A stretch of DNA of 64,000 bases. Origin: Morchella semilibera (lineage: Eukaryota; Ascomycota; Pezizomycetes; Pezizales; Morchellaceae). The notes beneath the pieces were generated by a model that was not told the origin of the DNA, made no database searches, and was given only the letters and a program-made list of their open reading frames with translations. Both the position numbers and the translations under genes were made by a program. The DNA is taken from NCBI GenBank assembly GCA_009192285.1, contig CM018607.1, positions 1,611,736 to 1,675,735 of the forward strand, written 5' to 3'. Of the stretch, positions 47,901-61,698 are shown piece after piece; within the stretch, counting starts at the first letter, position 1, and each line of letters opens with the position of its first letter.

Positions 47901-48679
47901 AAAAGAAATAAAGCGTATAACCAGTCACAATATTCTAACAAGCCTGTCAGAACTTTGAACGTCCGAAAATAATCCTCCTCCGTACCCCGCGATAATTCAC
48001 TCATCTCGCCACTGGAGTACGGTTGACCATCTCGGACTCCCCCCAAAAAACAAGCAACAAAACTACAAGTGGTATCTTCGCGAATAAAAACCATAAAGAA
48101 AAAAGGAAAAAAAAAAGAAAACTAATCCCCTCCCCGAAAAAACCAACCAATATATAATAAACCCTAAAGTTTCAAAGCATGCCAGAAGAATCAAGGACCC
48201 CCTTGTATGCAAATAACTTTTCCAGAAAGAAACAGTAGAAAGAAAATGAAAACCAACAGGACCAAAAAATATTCCCAGTGAAGAAAAGAACCCAATAACT
48301 TTTCCCAATACATAAAAGATAAAAAAAAAACCCCGTCACGAAAATAAAAGTTCCCCGCCCACCAACCCACCCGTGTAAGTAGGAAACTAAAAATACAGCC
48401 GATTGCTTTTGTGGAAATGCTCCCAGCCCATGAAAACCGAAACGGAAGGAACTTACATAAACCAAAATAATGATTAAAACATGAGAAGGGTGTTGACAAA
48501 AGATAATATCAAAAAGAATAGGGTATCGAAGGTGGGTATTAAAAAAAAGAAAATTGAATAAGGAGAAGATAACGCCTCAAATATCTAAATATTTAACAAA
48601 CCGATCCAAAACTTTTTTTTTGTTCAATTCCAATGAAAAGAAAAGAACGCCATGCAAACTTTTGGTTATTGATTTCCAC
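43975..48679. other. Intergenic, microsatellite-rich
   Basis: Contains (GGA)n at 43994-44020, (GTTTC)4 at 44171-44190, (GCCT)n at 44921-44954, a C-run near 45081-45092, alternating GC near 45351-45366, a 23-nt A-run at 45401-45423 and T-rich (TTTTTTTTA)n near 47449-47478. TACATGTA occurs at 44779 and 45735. Frames on the - strand at 48063-48500 are low-complexity Phe-rich reads of an A/T-rich 3' flank. Apart from the possible 5' exon near 44207-44488, no gene was seen. Confidence 0.5.
44921..44954 (+). repeat. (GCCT)n microsatellite
   Basis: About eight GCCT units in a row, followed by ACCTGATTGCCTG as decayed units. Non-coding. Confidence 0.85.
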
Positions 48680-50062
48680 CTAAGCGTTGGGGCTTCGCAG
48701 GATATCCTCGCAGTTAACCTCGAATCTCTGGCACCATGTAGCCATGCCCCTCATGAGTCTCTCGGTCCTCTCCCACTCCTTCTCGCCGTTGAACATCGCA
48801 TCAACGAACTCAGCTCCAGACCTCTTTCCCATCTGGACAGCTGGCTTATCTTGAGGACCTGGCGAAGCAACACCTCGCGCGCCCCTCCACATGTACTCCT
48901 CGCAATTCTTCAACAAAGACTTCAACTTCTGCCAAAGCCTTTCTCCACTCTCCATGAAGTCGTCCAAGATCTCCCTGTTCTCTGGTGCCTTGATGTATCC
49001 AAAGAACTCCCTAGCACGCTTCAACTTGGAGCTTAGCTCAATAAGAAGCTCCCATAATCCACCAGCTGTCTTCGTGGCGTCGTGGGTCTTTCCATGGTGA
49101 TACTTGGTCCAGTTGAAGATCCACTCTCCCAGGGAGTTGGCATCAAATACTGATCCCAAAAGGATGATTGGTCGTTCCTCTGGGTCCCAGTTTTTCAAAG
49201 AGTAATCTGGAGGAATACCCTGTTCCGCAGCCTTACGTCTAACCGCCTCGGCGTCGGTATTGATTGGCTCAGTCTGAGATCGACTGAACTTGGGCTTCGA
49301 TTGCTGTGGCGGGGAGCGTGGGGTGGGTTCGCCGGCTTGCCAAGTCGACTGACGCCTGGTGGTCCTTGACCTCCTACCATCCGAATCGCGGGTGGGGGGA
49401 GGTGATTGAGGGCCAGGAGTGTATGATTGGGGAAACTGTGAATGGGAAGGGTAAGAGTCAGCGACGGGCCTGGAGGAAGAGGAGGTATTATAATAATAGT
49501 AGGAGGAGGATCGCGGACGCCGGCGTGATTTGCTCGATCGTGTGCGATGACGACTGGAACTACTACGACGATAATCTTCTGAGGGAAGGGAGAAGGGACT
49601 CACGTATTCGGCTTGTTGAGCCGTGAAGCCCGGTACGTAAGAGTAGATGTTCGGCATTGTACCATTGCTAGAGTGGTGGGCATGTGCCGATGGTGGTGGG
49701 GTGTGGAGAGGAGTCGGGTTCATGTATGCGGCCGACCTGTGGCCCGCACCTGGACGAGGAGAGGATGTGCTTGTGTGGTACTGGTCATGGGGGAATTCGC
49801 TATGTTCATGACCGCTCCTTCTGGAAGAAGAAGGACGTTTGTGGTGAATATACTCCGCCGAAGCTCCTCCACTAAAATCTTGAGTCCTACGCCTCGAGGC
49901 ACTCGGGGTTCTTGGAGATGGAGCAGGAGTGGGGATAGAGGCGCCGAAGCCGCCTTCATAGAAGTTCGCGCGGGGAGGCATTCCACCTGGTGGCGGGCTT
50001 GAGTAGCCGCCGTATCCTGGAGGATAGAATGGACTAGAGTAGGCGGGATGCTCGAATTGCAT
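48680..50062 (-). CDS. Conserved Pezizomycotina protein, often labelled vegetative cell wall protein gp1
   Basis: Single-exon gene, 460 residues, function unknown. The first 260 residues are disordered, rich in Ser, Pro, Tyr and Arg (MQFEHPAYSSPFYPPGYGG at the start, then several RRS/SRR clusters). The C-terminal part, about residues 270-460, is the conserved domain: GIPPDYSLKNWDPEERPIIL, then LGSVFDANSLGEWIFNWTKY, then ILDDFMESGERLWQKL, SGAEFVDAMFNGEKEWERTE and FEVNCEDILR. I recognise this block from many filamentous ascomycete proteins with the above, misleading, automatic name; it has no signal peptide and no cell-wall feature here. The start is the first ATG, with no introns needed. The 5' flank of some 400 bp has T-runs. 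The neighbours are empty DNA on both sides. Confidence 0.88.
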   Translation of the reverse strand: MQFEHPAYSSPFYPPGYGGYSSPPPGGMPPRANFYEGGFGASIPTPAPSPRTPSASRRRTQDFSGGASAEYIHHKRPSSSRRSGHEHSEFPHDQYHTSTSSPRPGAGHRSAAYMNPTPLHTPPPSAHAHHSSNGTMPNIYSYVPGFTAQQAEYVSPFSLPSEDYRRSSSSRHRTRSSKSRRRPRSSSYYYYNTSSSSRPVADSYPSHSQFPQSYTPGPQSPPPTRDSDGRRSRTTRRQSTWQAGEPTPRSPPQQSKPKFSRSQTEPINTDAEAVRRKAAEQGIPPDYSLKNWDPEERPIILLGSVFDANSLGEWIFNWTKYHHGKTHDATKTAGGLWELLIELSSKLKRAREFFGYIKAPENREILDDFMESGERLWQKLKSLLKNCEEYMWRGARGVASPGPQDKPAVQMGKRSGAEFVDAMFNGEKEWERTERLMRGMATWCQRFEVNCEDILRSPNA

Positions 50063-53000
50063 TATGTGAATGTGTGTTGTTTAGTGGTAATAGTAGTATA
50101 CGTTTCGATTTTATTGATCAAAACGTAGAGAGATAGGTAGTTACGATAAGTCTGTTATTCGTAACTCTAGCATGTAAGTATGAGAGGAGGGGGAAATAAG
50201 GTTGTGATGGGTAAATATGGCTAAGATGCTTTTTTTTTTTTTTGCTGGGAAAAGACGACAAGCGAAATTTCTCTAGATGTAGTAAGAATCAATCCTTCGA
50301 GAAGAAGTGCTAACTGTCACTCAGAGGTGAACCTAGGGATGCACAATGATAAGGAATGGGGGGATCTCGAGAAGAGTAGAAGTAGGAAGTGGAAGTGAAA
50401 GAGAGAAGAGGCGTGGATGCAAGCGGGGGTTGTATGTTATTATACCTTCGATATTCACCCACACCACCGTAAAATTCCCTAAAACCAACCATAGACAGGA
50501 TGCTCTCTCTCGCTCACTTACTGACACAGCATCACACCAAGAAAGTGTGCAGCATCCCCTACATCCCCGTTCACTATATCCACCACACACACACAAGCGA
50601 CGACCGAGGGCATATGTGTGACTCTACCAGAGAAATTTCGCGCGAGTCAGGTTATCCCTACCAATATCCACCCCCCCCCTCTCCCCCCCCCAAATAACTT
50701 ACTTAGGTCCACACCAACCATTAGGTCCCACCAACCAGTCTCTTCTTCACCAGAACAAGGAACACGGTTGCATAGAGAATGCGAGTGCGACTTGCGACCG
50801 TGCGTGTCAAGAGGCTATGCACAAGGTCAAGGACGTTGCGACCTGTAGTTACGCCGTCTTTCGCAAGGAAGAAAGGAAGGTGAGAACCAAACCTCTGTCG
50901 CCAGTGGAGCCTTCCAAATAACCATCACTTAGGTACATGTACTTTATGCAACGGCGCACACAGCAGGGCAGCATCAAGAAAGAAACTCGTTTACGCAGGC
51001 GCATTCACACATAATGAGTGCAACGTGCCACCCCCGAAAAAATAAAACAAAAAAAAATACATACTCATCTCTTCTCCTTCGCTGAGCATCTCCCCTGGAA
51101 TTCGGAACTGCGCAACCGTTTCTGCCCTTTATTTTTCCTTTAAAACGAAACCTATGGTACATTGAAATGCGGATTTATCAAAGTTTCTCCCCCGACAGCG
51201 GTACGGTATGGATGAGGCAAGGGGGATTGATTGAGGAGTGGTGCAAGGAATAAAAAAGAAAATAATAAATAAAAAAAAAAAAACCGAAGGCGTTGTATGG
51301 CGCACTCAACCAAGTTCAATGTCCAGTTACTACCGTCCGGATTACAAGGCCAAGCGAGGTCTCAGGCCAAGAAAAGTTCGCCATCATGAACTAGGTTTGT
51401 TTGTCAGCTTCGTTCGTCGCTTTACTAGCTACATGATGTACCTACATATACGTACATAAGATGCAGCACGTCTCATACTATTGTTCAGCACTGAACAGTA
51501 CCAACTGTAGCTTTCCAGCTCTCTCCAGCTCCTTCTCCAGGTCTCTTCTCGGCGATACGCGTCTGTATCTATCCAACTAACCCCCTCCCCCAACTTAAGG
51601 CTCTCACTTTCAACTCAGAGCTGGAGATAGACGGGAACCAACTCCATCATCCCCCCAACTTCAAACAAGTGGCCGGGATATTGAGAAATGAACTAATTTT
51701 AAATAGGTGAAAAAATTTATCTAAACAGGGGGTTGATCAACTCCCCCCTTTGGTGCCCTAGTACTCTTTCACTTTGTCCTGGAAACAAGGAGCGACGGTG
51801 ACACAGCTCCCGCCATGGCAATTGGCCGTCGCAGAAACAAAAGGGAGATTCCGTGCGCTGAAAAATATTAACGAGGCCCACCGGTCCTGCCCCTTTTCCA
51901 GAGGTTCGGGTCCGGAAATTTGAGACTCGTTCTCAACAAAGTTTACAGAAGTTGAAACCGACTTCCCCCGAAAGTTACCTCGTTTATCAATTGATGAGTA
52001 AAGTAAAGTAACTTGTGTCTTCAGTTCTCTACTAGATACAGATAAATGATTGCAACTCAACCAATCCTAGACAGCAGTAATCTGGAAAAAGGGAATAGTG
52101 TTCCTTGTGAGCCGGACCCACCGCAAAATACAGGTCCTGTTTGATATGTTTAATTTTTCACCACCACCACCACCACCACCAGTGTTCCACCACCACCACC
52201 ACCCGGCGCTTTAACAGCCGCCGAAGAGTGATGTGACCCGATATACAGATCTTCAGGGCAGTATCCCAGCTCTCTCTAGCAGAGGAGAACACTCTCGAGC
52301 AGAGTAAATAATAATCTTTTTGCGCTTCATCCCCTTCAGATTCTTCTACACACCCTCATCGCAATATTTTATCTTCCATCCATCCCTCCATTACTACTAA
52401 AGTAAAAAGGTGGAAAAAATTTCTTTCCTACTATTATTGTTGCATCACCAACTTGAGTGATTTTTGTTTCGAGAGTGTGTTCCATTTTTGTGATCATCGC
52501 GATTCATCCTGGGCCCAAGGATGGGGGTTGTTTTACACTACCTCCCTTTTTACCTTTTACAAGATTGGTGCGAGAAAAAAAAAAATCCGCTTTGATCGCC
52601 TCTGTTCGGTAGAGGTAGGAGTTTTTTGAAAATCTCGGTATTTACTTTTTCTTTCTTTGTCTTGATTCCTTTCTTGCCAACCCACTTTTGTTTGGAGCCG
52701 ATCGGTACATGATACAGGATGTACGGCGCCGCGCAGCCGGTCGCTCGGCCTAACAATCTAACAATCGGGGTGGGCGCGCGCGAGCGCCGGTGCGAAATGC
52801 AGCAAGACGTAGGTGTACCGCCGAACAATGGGAATCTGTTCACAATGACGCTGTCTGCATTGTCTTGTGCAAGGCGGTACTGTACGGGGGGAGTACCTAT
52901 CATGTAGGTAAACTGGGAGTTGAGCTGTCGCCCGGCTTGCCTTTTCGAAATGGTGATCCTTATTTGACAGTTTTTCTCCTCTGTCCCATCTGTGGCTAGC

Positions 53001-56000
53001 GACGCACGATTCTCCTTCCCCCTCCCCATTTGATTGATGGCTGCCGCTGCGCTGCTGCCGCGGATATGTACGATATGGGTGGTGGAGGTTTTAAATATTT
53101 ACTTACATACGATACGCCGCTGGAGTGTGAGGGTGCCAATTGGTGATTGGGCTGGCCGTGGTGGTAAAAGAAGTCTGTCAGAAGATATGGAGGTGGGATA
53201 TCAACTCTGGCTGGATCCGGAGGGTTACCAGCTTTGAGATACCGCGCGGGGAGACTGCAAGCGAAATGCGGTAGTGCATGCCCATGGTGGTGGGTAGGTG
53301 ATTGATGGGATGTTGGGGAAGAAGGAGTAGAGTATGGGGGAGAAGGGAGTAAGTGATGATGATGCTGTTGAGTGAACTGTGTGTGAAACTGCGTGTGAGT
53401 GATCGTGAACACCCAGATAGGTAGGATGTGCAACCACAAAACAAACCCTTCCCTCACTTCCCTCCAACGCCCTTCACACCCCTGCCATCACGCCGATAAC
53501 ACAATGGGTAGTGCCCACAGACATACGGACTGTGCGTATCATTGAGACCTGTTCCATCCCCGAGTGATATCTCCTGCATACATACATACTCTACTCTACC
53601 ACCTACATACACTCTATCGTGCCCTTGACACCAGATTTGAAAGCAAAAAGCTGAGGCCACCTACTCGGCCTCCATCGTCCACCTTAGCCAGTCCCATCCG
53701 CAAAGCGACCGCACCGCCCGTGACCAGAATGTTCTCGAACAAGTCACCAGCTAAGGTCCGTGATCTTAACCTCTCCTCTACCACATACCTACTAGTACAT
53801 ACTCTAAAGTAGGTACTTCCTCAGCCTTGTTGTTGTTGGGGGAAAATACCTAATCTACCTACTGCATATACATCCTACCTGCATGAATCAGCATGATAGA
53901 GCCATGTACCTGCTCTACGTCGCTGTACCTACGAGTCTAGGTAACTCACAGTCCTGCCCTATGGGAATCGCTACCAGAAACGGCGGCAAGCTCCACCCCC
54001 CATGCAGAGCAAAACTGATGATGTATGATGTCGTTAGCTACATAGCAAATAAACGCCGCCGATTCGATTCAAAACCCTCCTCTTTCTTCCACAGCCACGC
54101 CCGAAATAGTCATCTTCTCTACCAGTGCATTCTGGAGACTACTACTTCCCACTACATGCTTCTAAATAGCTAATCCAACACATATCCCGTCGTATCTTAC
54201 TATTGACATTTCAAAGCCTCCTCTAGTTCTCCTCAGCACGTAGGAATTTAAAATATCCACACACTCACACATACACACCACACACACACATACCGGTAGA
54301 GTACCACCACTACTTTTCATACGTGTTGCCTACGGTGCGTTGTCCATCTGTCCAGTCGAACGAGCGCCGCCGCGCCCAGGGTTGGTTTCAATAAAATCAA
54401 TCAATCAAAACCCAGCAGTCTGGTTCACGGTGAGGGAGCGAAAAAAAATTCAGAAAAAGAAAAAGAGGGGTGAAGCGAGAAGAGTTCCGCTTCGCTATTG
54501 GTCCGGTCACAGAACAAGTACCCTGGGAAAACACCCTCGCTGCAGTTGCCAGTCACCGCGAGAGCAAAGAAAAGCAGCAGAGAGAAAGCCCTGGTATGCA
54601 CTATGCTGACGTGTTTAAACCCGCAAATCAGGGCTCTCTGTCCCTCTAAAAAAAACTTCCTTAGATATATTGGTCGTGTGGTCACGAAGTTCGCGAAACT
54701 CCAAATTCAACTGTTGTATTAGCCAATCATCCAGATGTGCTGATGACTCATAAGCGTCTCCTGGGGGCTTTTCACGTGATAAAAGCTTATCTTGCTGACT
54801 GGCTGGTTAAGCGAATGACGCGCCGCCGCCTCTCGTTACCCGGACGCCTCAGGGACTCACTAATAAACGGTGCTCAGCGCCCACCGATCATGCTTTTGAC
54901 GTTTGCTATTCTTCCCTCACACCCTCACCCACACACTCACATGCAACAACCGAACCGAGTTCTCACTCACTCGAACGCGAGTGAACGCGTTCGCTCGTCC
55001 GTTGGCATGTGAAGAGATTCGGGGGATCTAGGGAACGGGCGAATGGAAACGAAGATAGGGAATAAAAGAGCAGAAGAAGTTGGAGGAGGAGGGCAGTGTT
55101 TTTTTTTTACGACTCTGCCTTTTTTTCCTTTTGCCTGCAGGCGAAAATGAGTCAATATATCCGGGAAAACCAGGGAACATATGGCCAGCGATTAAGCGAC
55201 GCGCAAGTCCAATTCTACTTGGCTGGCCGACAAACCAGAAAGTTCGGCAGTCCAATATATCGTCGATCCAGAAATTATCTCTTCCATGCTCGCCCCTGAC
55301 TAACTATCAAACTACCCTACATGTGTGTGCCTAACTAACCAACTCACTCACTCACTCACTCACTAGGTAAGCTGCCCACTCCCTAGCTCTAGTCACTCAG
55401 CCTTGCACCCTACATGCCCATCTCACCCACCTCATCTCATACCCGGCCCGCCCATTCGCCCGCCCCATTTCTAGAACAGGACAGAACAAGACACTCCCTT
55501 CCCACCCCCTCGCCGCCGCGCCGCGCCGCGCACCCAACCCAACTGACGGGCCTGAGCACCGGCCCCGTCCGTCCTGTTTCATCCCAACGAAAACCTCCGC
55601 CCCAGACTCAACTACCCAAGCAAGCCAGTGAGTGCCTCGAGTGCGCACCGTTTGGGGTATCTATAAAATGACGTCGGTGTTGCCACCATTTCAGGGGCAG
55701 CACTTTACGAGTAGATATGTAGGGCTAGACCAGGCCAGGGCTAGACCAGGACCGATACCATACCATACCATATAATATAACTCCATAGTAGATGCCAGGC
55801 AGCTAGCTGGAGGCAGGTCCGGGAGTTGAAGTGAACAGGGATGCTCCCATGTCAGTCAGTCAATCAGTCAGACACATCCCGACCATGTGATTGTGTGTCG
55901 CGTGCTCACGAGGGAGTGGGCGATACTCCCCTATCTATACTCAACCTCTGATTGTGCGGTGCGGTCGGACCTTGACTGACTCGCTTGCATCGTGAGTACC

Positions 56001-58503
56001 TTCTGTCATGAGTGAGGATCTTTCACTCCGCCTGAAAGGTAGGGGGAGACAGGGTTTTACGTGGGCATCGCAAAGCAGGCAATGTGATTGGGTGGACCTG
56101 CAGTAATGCGTACGTGCGTGTGTGTCGGGAATAACTTGTAAGGGGTAGGCAGACAGGTAGGTGTAGCAGTAGTTAGTAGCAATATTTAGTAGCAGTAGTA
56201 GTATTAGTGTAGGGCGGTGTTTGAGAGGTTGGCGATAGCCACAAAGATACGAGAGTGAGTGAGTGAGTGAGAGAGAGAGGGAGAGAGAGAGAGAGAGGGA
56301 GAGAATGGGTGACATCTGCCAGGTACAGTACCCTACAGTTACGATCACAAGCCAGTCTTTTGCTCTACGTTTAGCATTGACAAGATTCCCAGTATCTCCC
56401 CTGTAGACATATTCCATAAACAAACAAAACCTGCACGTAATCCCACGATACGATTCGATACGATACGACACGGTAAATGTTTCAACCGCCACTCAACTCG
56501 ACTCGACTCGAGTAAAGCAATTCCAAATCTGCTACACTGCCAACCAGTCAGGCAGTCTACTACACCCACCTACCTACTTACCTACCTACACCTAACTACA
56601 CCTACCGTTCCAACCAACCAGCCATCCATCCATCCAGGGAAGGATGGACATAACAATAGAGTCATAGTCAACTCCGGCGCCCAAAGCTCCCCTTTTTTTT
56701 CTCCCCACCCCTCCGCTCCGGAGCAGGCCACCACAGTAGGGAACGTCGACATGTGGGGCTCGACCTATACTTAACTTAATTGATATTATAATTGTTATTA
56801 TTACTATAGGTATGATCAATATCTCCCTCCCCCCTCCCCCTCCCCCTTTTCGGGTCTTCGCTTACCGACCGACTGAAGTATGTACTAGTAACCAGGTGCC
56901 CGGGCCGGCCATGGACGCGGGGAGAACGGGGGCGAGGGCGAGAGAGGCGTGTCCTGTCCTCGGGCCCCCTCCACCCCCCATCATCATCGCCCTCATCACA
57001 ATCATCACCCTCATCGCTCTACTCTACATATGTGTGGCTGACTGGCCGTGCGCGGGCTAGCTCTAGCTCTAGCTAGCCACTACTATGTACTACTAGAGTA
57101 TGTCATGAGATCGCACTCGTTTGGTTGTTGTTACCAAATCTCTCTCTCTCGCACTCAATTGCGTGCCTGCCTGCGCCTACCCCTTGGGCATCGCGGTATT
57201 GGGCACGTGTTGGGGGAGGTTGGCCAGTCTCAGTCACGTTCTTTTTTTTCTTTCGGATGGATGGATGGATGTAGTAGTCTTCTAGAGTTTGGTAGCTTCT
57301 TTGTCGGTGGGGGGCCCGGGGGGGGGGGAGTTTTTCTTCTCTTAACTGGGCATCTCCGGCGTTAACGGCGTTGACAGTTAATGTTGATGTTGATGATGCT
57401 GGCGGTTGGTGATGATGCGATATTGCAGCGATGGACGCTGTCCCAGCCAACCACAGCCTACCAGCCAACCAGATAGTAAGGGTTAGGGTATGATTGGGGG
57501 GGGGTGTTCCACAGTGCAGGATTCGGTAACTGCAGAGAAGGATTCCTTCCTGTGACAGATGGAACATAACACTTCCCCCCGGGCCAAAGAGTCCAAGCGC
57601 ACAATTGGGCAGATGACTTTGACTTGACCGTAAGTATGTAGCCTACATGTAGCTAAAACTACATAGATCTGTTTGAAAGCGTCCCTCCCTCCCAAAACTG
57701 TCTGTCTGTCTGGCTTTCCTTCTGTCAACTGGCTGGCTTTCTAGTTTAACGGTCTCTTGTCCGGACGGAACCGGAAAGCTCGGGATGACCCCCTAATTGT
57801 GCAGTGCACGCGAACCCCACATATTTTATTATCACCATCATCCATCATACTGATAGCGAGCAACAACCAACAACAATCACAACAACCACAGCAGCGAGAG
57901 CAATTCTGGTGGTGGTGGTGCCTACTCTAATGTTGCTAGGTCCAGGTAGGTAGGTTATGGTTGTTATTGTTATTATTATTATTACATGATACCTATTTAT
58001 ATATGCGATGTGCGTGGGTGGGTGTACTGGGGTGGGGGGGTAGCGTGCCGAAACGTCAAGCATAATAATCAGCGCTTCCGGAGTCGGGCCGTCCGTCTCC
58101 TAGCAACCGTTGCCGTAGCAATTCCTGCGGGGGTGTTTTTTTTTAAAAAAAAGATCGCTTCCTCTCCTTCCAGGAAATTCGGGATCGCCAGTGATAGCTA
58201 GTAGCTACATAGCCTTAGGGCGTCCTTCTCCTAGGGCTAGAACGTGAGGGGGGATGATGATGCAGCCCAGCCCAGCTCATCATATCTCCCGGCCGGGTCT
58301 TCGGTCTGTCGGCGGCGGTGAGGAATGTATGCAACCTGCAAAACCTAAAAGAGAGAGGGAGGTTAGAACCTTGATGGAGCACATATCTACATACATGCTT
58401 CTTTTTTACGTTGGGTTCATTCACTCTGCATGGTGAGGAGGAGGAGGAACTGCCGTCGGGGTATCATCGTGAAAAAGAAAAACAACAGCGAGATCCTCCT
58501 ACA
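50063..58503. other. Gene-poor stretch, 8.4 kb
   Basis: No gene supported. Contents include (CCA)n at 52159-52181 and 52187-52203, (GA)n at 56251-56300, CTCA repeats near 55343-55365, CTAC/CCAT repeats near 56560-56640 and TACATGTA at 50934 and 57644. The 153-codon frame on the - strand at 52996-53457 is His/Pro/Ser-rich and probably chance. Confidence 0.5.
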
Positions 58504-58673
58504 TACCGCAAAATCTCGAGTAACTCGGGGAGTTGCCAAGGCAGTTTGCTAAACTATCTTAGGCTTAGATTCTACTCTAGAGGGCTTAATCCCCTCTGAT
58601 CACTTCCTTTGGAGGTGGTGATCTTCAGCTTTTTGCCTTGGCAACCCCCCGAGTTGCTCGAGATTTTGCGGTA
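58504..58673. mobile_element. MITE-like element with 40-bp terminal inverted repeats
   Basis: The left arm is 58504-58543, starting TACCGCAAAATCTCGAG; the right arm is 58634-58673. They are reverse complements with only two mismatches in 40. Both ends carry TA, so the element proper is probably 58506-58671 (166 bp) in a TA target duplication, as in Tc1/mariner-like families. The 90-bp interior is non-coding. It is not the same family as the element at 18453-18636: the arms share no clear sequence. The low arm divergence suggests a rather young copy. Confidence 0.8.
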
Positions 58674-60780
58674 CTCTACCATCCAACCCGGGGTGATTGA
58701 CCGCTGCGATACTGTAGGGCCGTCCAACTTTAGAATAGAGGAGTAACGACCCCTCCCCTCCTCGCTCCCCCTCGCTCCTCGCTCCTCCTCGCTCCTCCAC
58801 CCCCGCGGCCGCGGCCACGGGAGATATTTTAATCGGGTCGGATCGGTTTGCCTGCTTTGTGGGGAACTGGGCCATCATGATCTGCTGGAGGGGTGTGTGT
58901 GTGTTCGTGGAAACGGGCCGGCCGTTTCTGTGCGTGTGTTATTTCTTCCGGCTAGTCGGTCAAACAGGACGGGAACAGAACAGATTGCTGTTTCGGATTG
59001 GACTATGTTCTGTAATAGATTCAATGAAAACCCGTAATTAGTAAACAATTGGCAATTATATAATATAAAGAGTAAAAAAAAATCGGCATCCATAATCTCA
59101 AATTTCCCTTCCTAGTTATGCTTATTCATGCCTAGCTATTGATTAATTGTATGTAATAGCTTCATACTCCCTAGAAAACTAGTTTGCTCTAGGTATATTG
59201 GACTCCAGCTCCAGGTCTCTAACAACCGGCGACCACTTCCCCACTAGCGTAGAGTAGATGTTCTACTCTGCGGTAAAGAACCGTATCCGGTCCAAGCAAA
59301 TTCTCCGCAGCTAGAGTGGTAGTTATCTATCGAGAGTGCTCTGGCGATTGTTCCAGAATCCAAACCAAAGCGAGCTAACAACCAGGATCTAGTTATTGCA
59401 GTTATTGACGGGCAAGTTAGAATAATGTACCGGCGCTTGGCCGCCCCCAACCCAATATCAATCAACACCCACGGGATCAAGCCACATCGCCATCGGGGCA
59501 TGCGAATACGTTAAGCCCGCCCGCCCCGTTGAGATTAGCACTTGGTTTCACCGTTTTTTCCAATCCAATATACATAGGGCCACCTTGCGGCTCAATTATC
59601 ATTGGCAAAATATATGTATGTATGGGCCAGGGTATTGTATTGGGTCGGTTTCATGTGTTCACCGGGGGGTGTAGAGTACTAGGCCTACTCTACAGTCTAT
59701 GTAAATGAACCAGCCAGCTGGACAAGTGGGACATGTGAGTTGTCAGGTACATTGGTAGATTGAAGTGGCATTCGTAGGTAAGTAGCTGGTTTCATGATTC
59801 GGGAACCCGAGTGACGTGGTGTGAACCAGGGGATCGGGAGGAAGGCTGTGTTTATATATAGTTCTTGAAACTCGATGCTGAGTATAACTGAGTATAGACT
59901 ACGCACCTTTATGATACTCCATCCATATACTGGCGGAGAAGAGAAACAGTCACTTTACTTTTCAAGATCTACCCATGTAGCTGTCTCAACGATCGAGGCG
60001 GCTAGGTATGTCTGGAGGAGGCGGCGAGAAAGTGATTAGCGCTTCATTCTGATCTGCCACAGGCCCCCATTGTAAGGTAGGCTGCGTTGTAGATGTGTCT
60101 CAAGCTCCTCCTGGCTGCAGTTCGTATATACCTTTGTTCTTCAGCCTGATTTGGCCTTCGGCATTTAGAGCATGTATGTACACATGCTGATCTTATCCTG
60201 ACCTAGTTAGTGAGATATGTATAAAACTTATCCTCCCTAAAACAAGTGCCAGCTATCTTCGTTGGCGTCCTAGTAGGTAGCAGTTTCTCGAAGGTCGAGT
60301 GATATACCATGAGTATTTACAAATTTTAAAGTGGTGACCTGGCATTAACATCGCCTTGCGCATTATTTTGGGACCAACAGGGTCAGACTCTACGGGGAAG
60401 AGCCCCCTCCTCCCCGGGGGGGGGGGGGGGGTACATCCCTAGAGTATGCAGCGGTGAAGGGAGTTTCCGCTGGTTGCAAGGTGTATAGTGCGTAGCACTT
60501 TTGTACGGTAAGAATAAGCTCTTACGGCAAATAATATATTATTGCCAGCAAGATAGGTAAGGTCTCGTGATTAGAGGACTTGATTTGGTTTTGTGCTGCT
60601 GCACACAGTCAGCAAGAACAGGGGAGGGGAAACGGAATAACAAGCTTACTAACTAACCTTGACTATAATGTGATTCCAAAATTGAAACCCCTGTATCTTT
60701 GCCCGTGTTGACAGCTAAGCAATTGATCTATCTGGGGATGACATATGCATGGGGTGATTGATAGGTGTAGCTCAATTAAG

Positions 60781-60836
60781 GCGAACCGACTGAGGCGAAC
60801 CGACTGAGGCGAACCGACTGAGGCGAACCGACTGAT
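60781..60836 (+). repeat. 14-bp tandem repeat, four copies
   Basis: The unit GCGAACCGACTGAG is repeated four times from 60781, the last copy ending GCGAACCGACTGAT. The first three are identical. Non-coding context. Confidence 0.9.
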
Positions 60837-61698
60837 ACTTGAAGATAGCAGGGCCTCAACTAAGATAAGAAAACCACAGACCCCAATTGCGTGAATTTTT
60901 TGGTGCATTTCTTTAGAATAGCATCCTTCCATGGAGTGAGCGATATAGATGTCGTGTCAGCCTTAGTGAGTTGAGCTTGCACCGAGATTGATATATAGCG
61001 GCATATATGGATAGCAATATGCTTCAATGTACTATCCGCCATAAGTCGGGTCCTACGTTCTATAGTGTTTGTTAGACTTTGGGGTGCATGTCAATTTGCG
61101 TGTTACAGACTTACAACATACAACTTGGTGGAGAGATTTCGTTCGAGGTAGATACAGGTGTACCGAGTTGTGGGGGTACCCGCCTATATTTGAGTGTACT
61201 AGTATCGATGGAAATTGAGCTGCTGCGGGTGAATAACTGGCGTTGGAGGTGATGTGTTCAGGTACACCGGGTATATCAGTAGATAGGTGATAAGGTAGGA
61301 TTAGATGCAGTTGATGTTTGGTTAGTGGAGCTACATGTATCTACGGTGAAGGGCCCGCTAACTGTGGTTGGTGGGTATAATATCAGTGAGATCCATAGGT
61401 GTTAAAATGGATAAGGAAAAAGTAAGTGGCGCTAGCGGAAGTACTCTAAACACACGCATGCACACCCACACAACCCGGTAGAAATATCTTTTACTCCCTG
61501 GCGATCAAACCATCGGGTGATTTATTATGAAGCCAAACAATTTCTCGCACACAAGAGATAAGTAATACAAATCAAAAGCTAAATCAGTAGATAAGAGATA
61601 AGTTCGCGGGTCCGGCCATGGGTCATAGCAGGAATAGAGTGATAACGGATCTTTACTAAAAGCCAGCTACTAGAAGGTCGAGGTACTTGATCTGGGTC

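Noticed and set aside
47894-48500. Phe-rich, membrane-like frames on the - strand
   Set aside because: They are reads of A/T-rich sequence downstream of the 48680-50062 gene. Three frames are open together and none has a family motif.
52996-53457. 153-codon His/Pro-rich frame
   Set aside because: Low-complexity reading of CCA- and TGG-rich DNA, with two other frames open in the same place.
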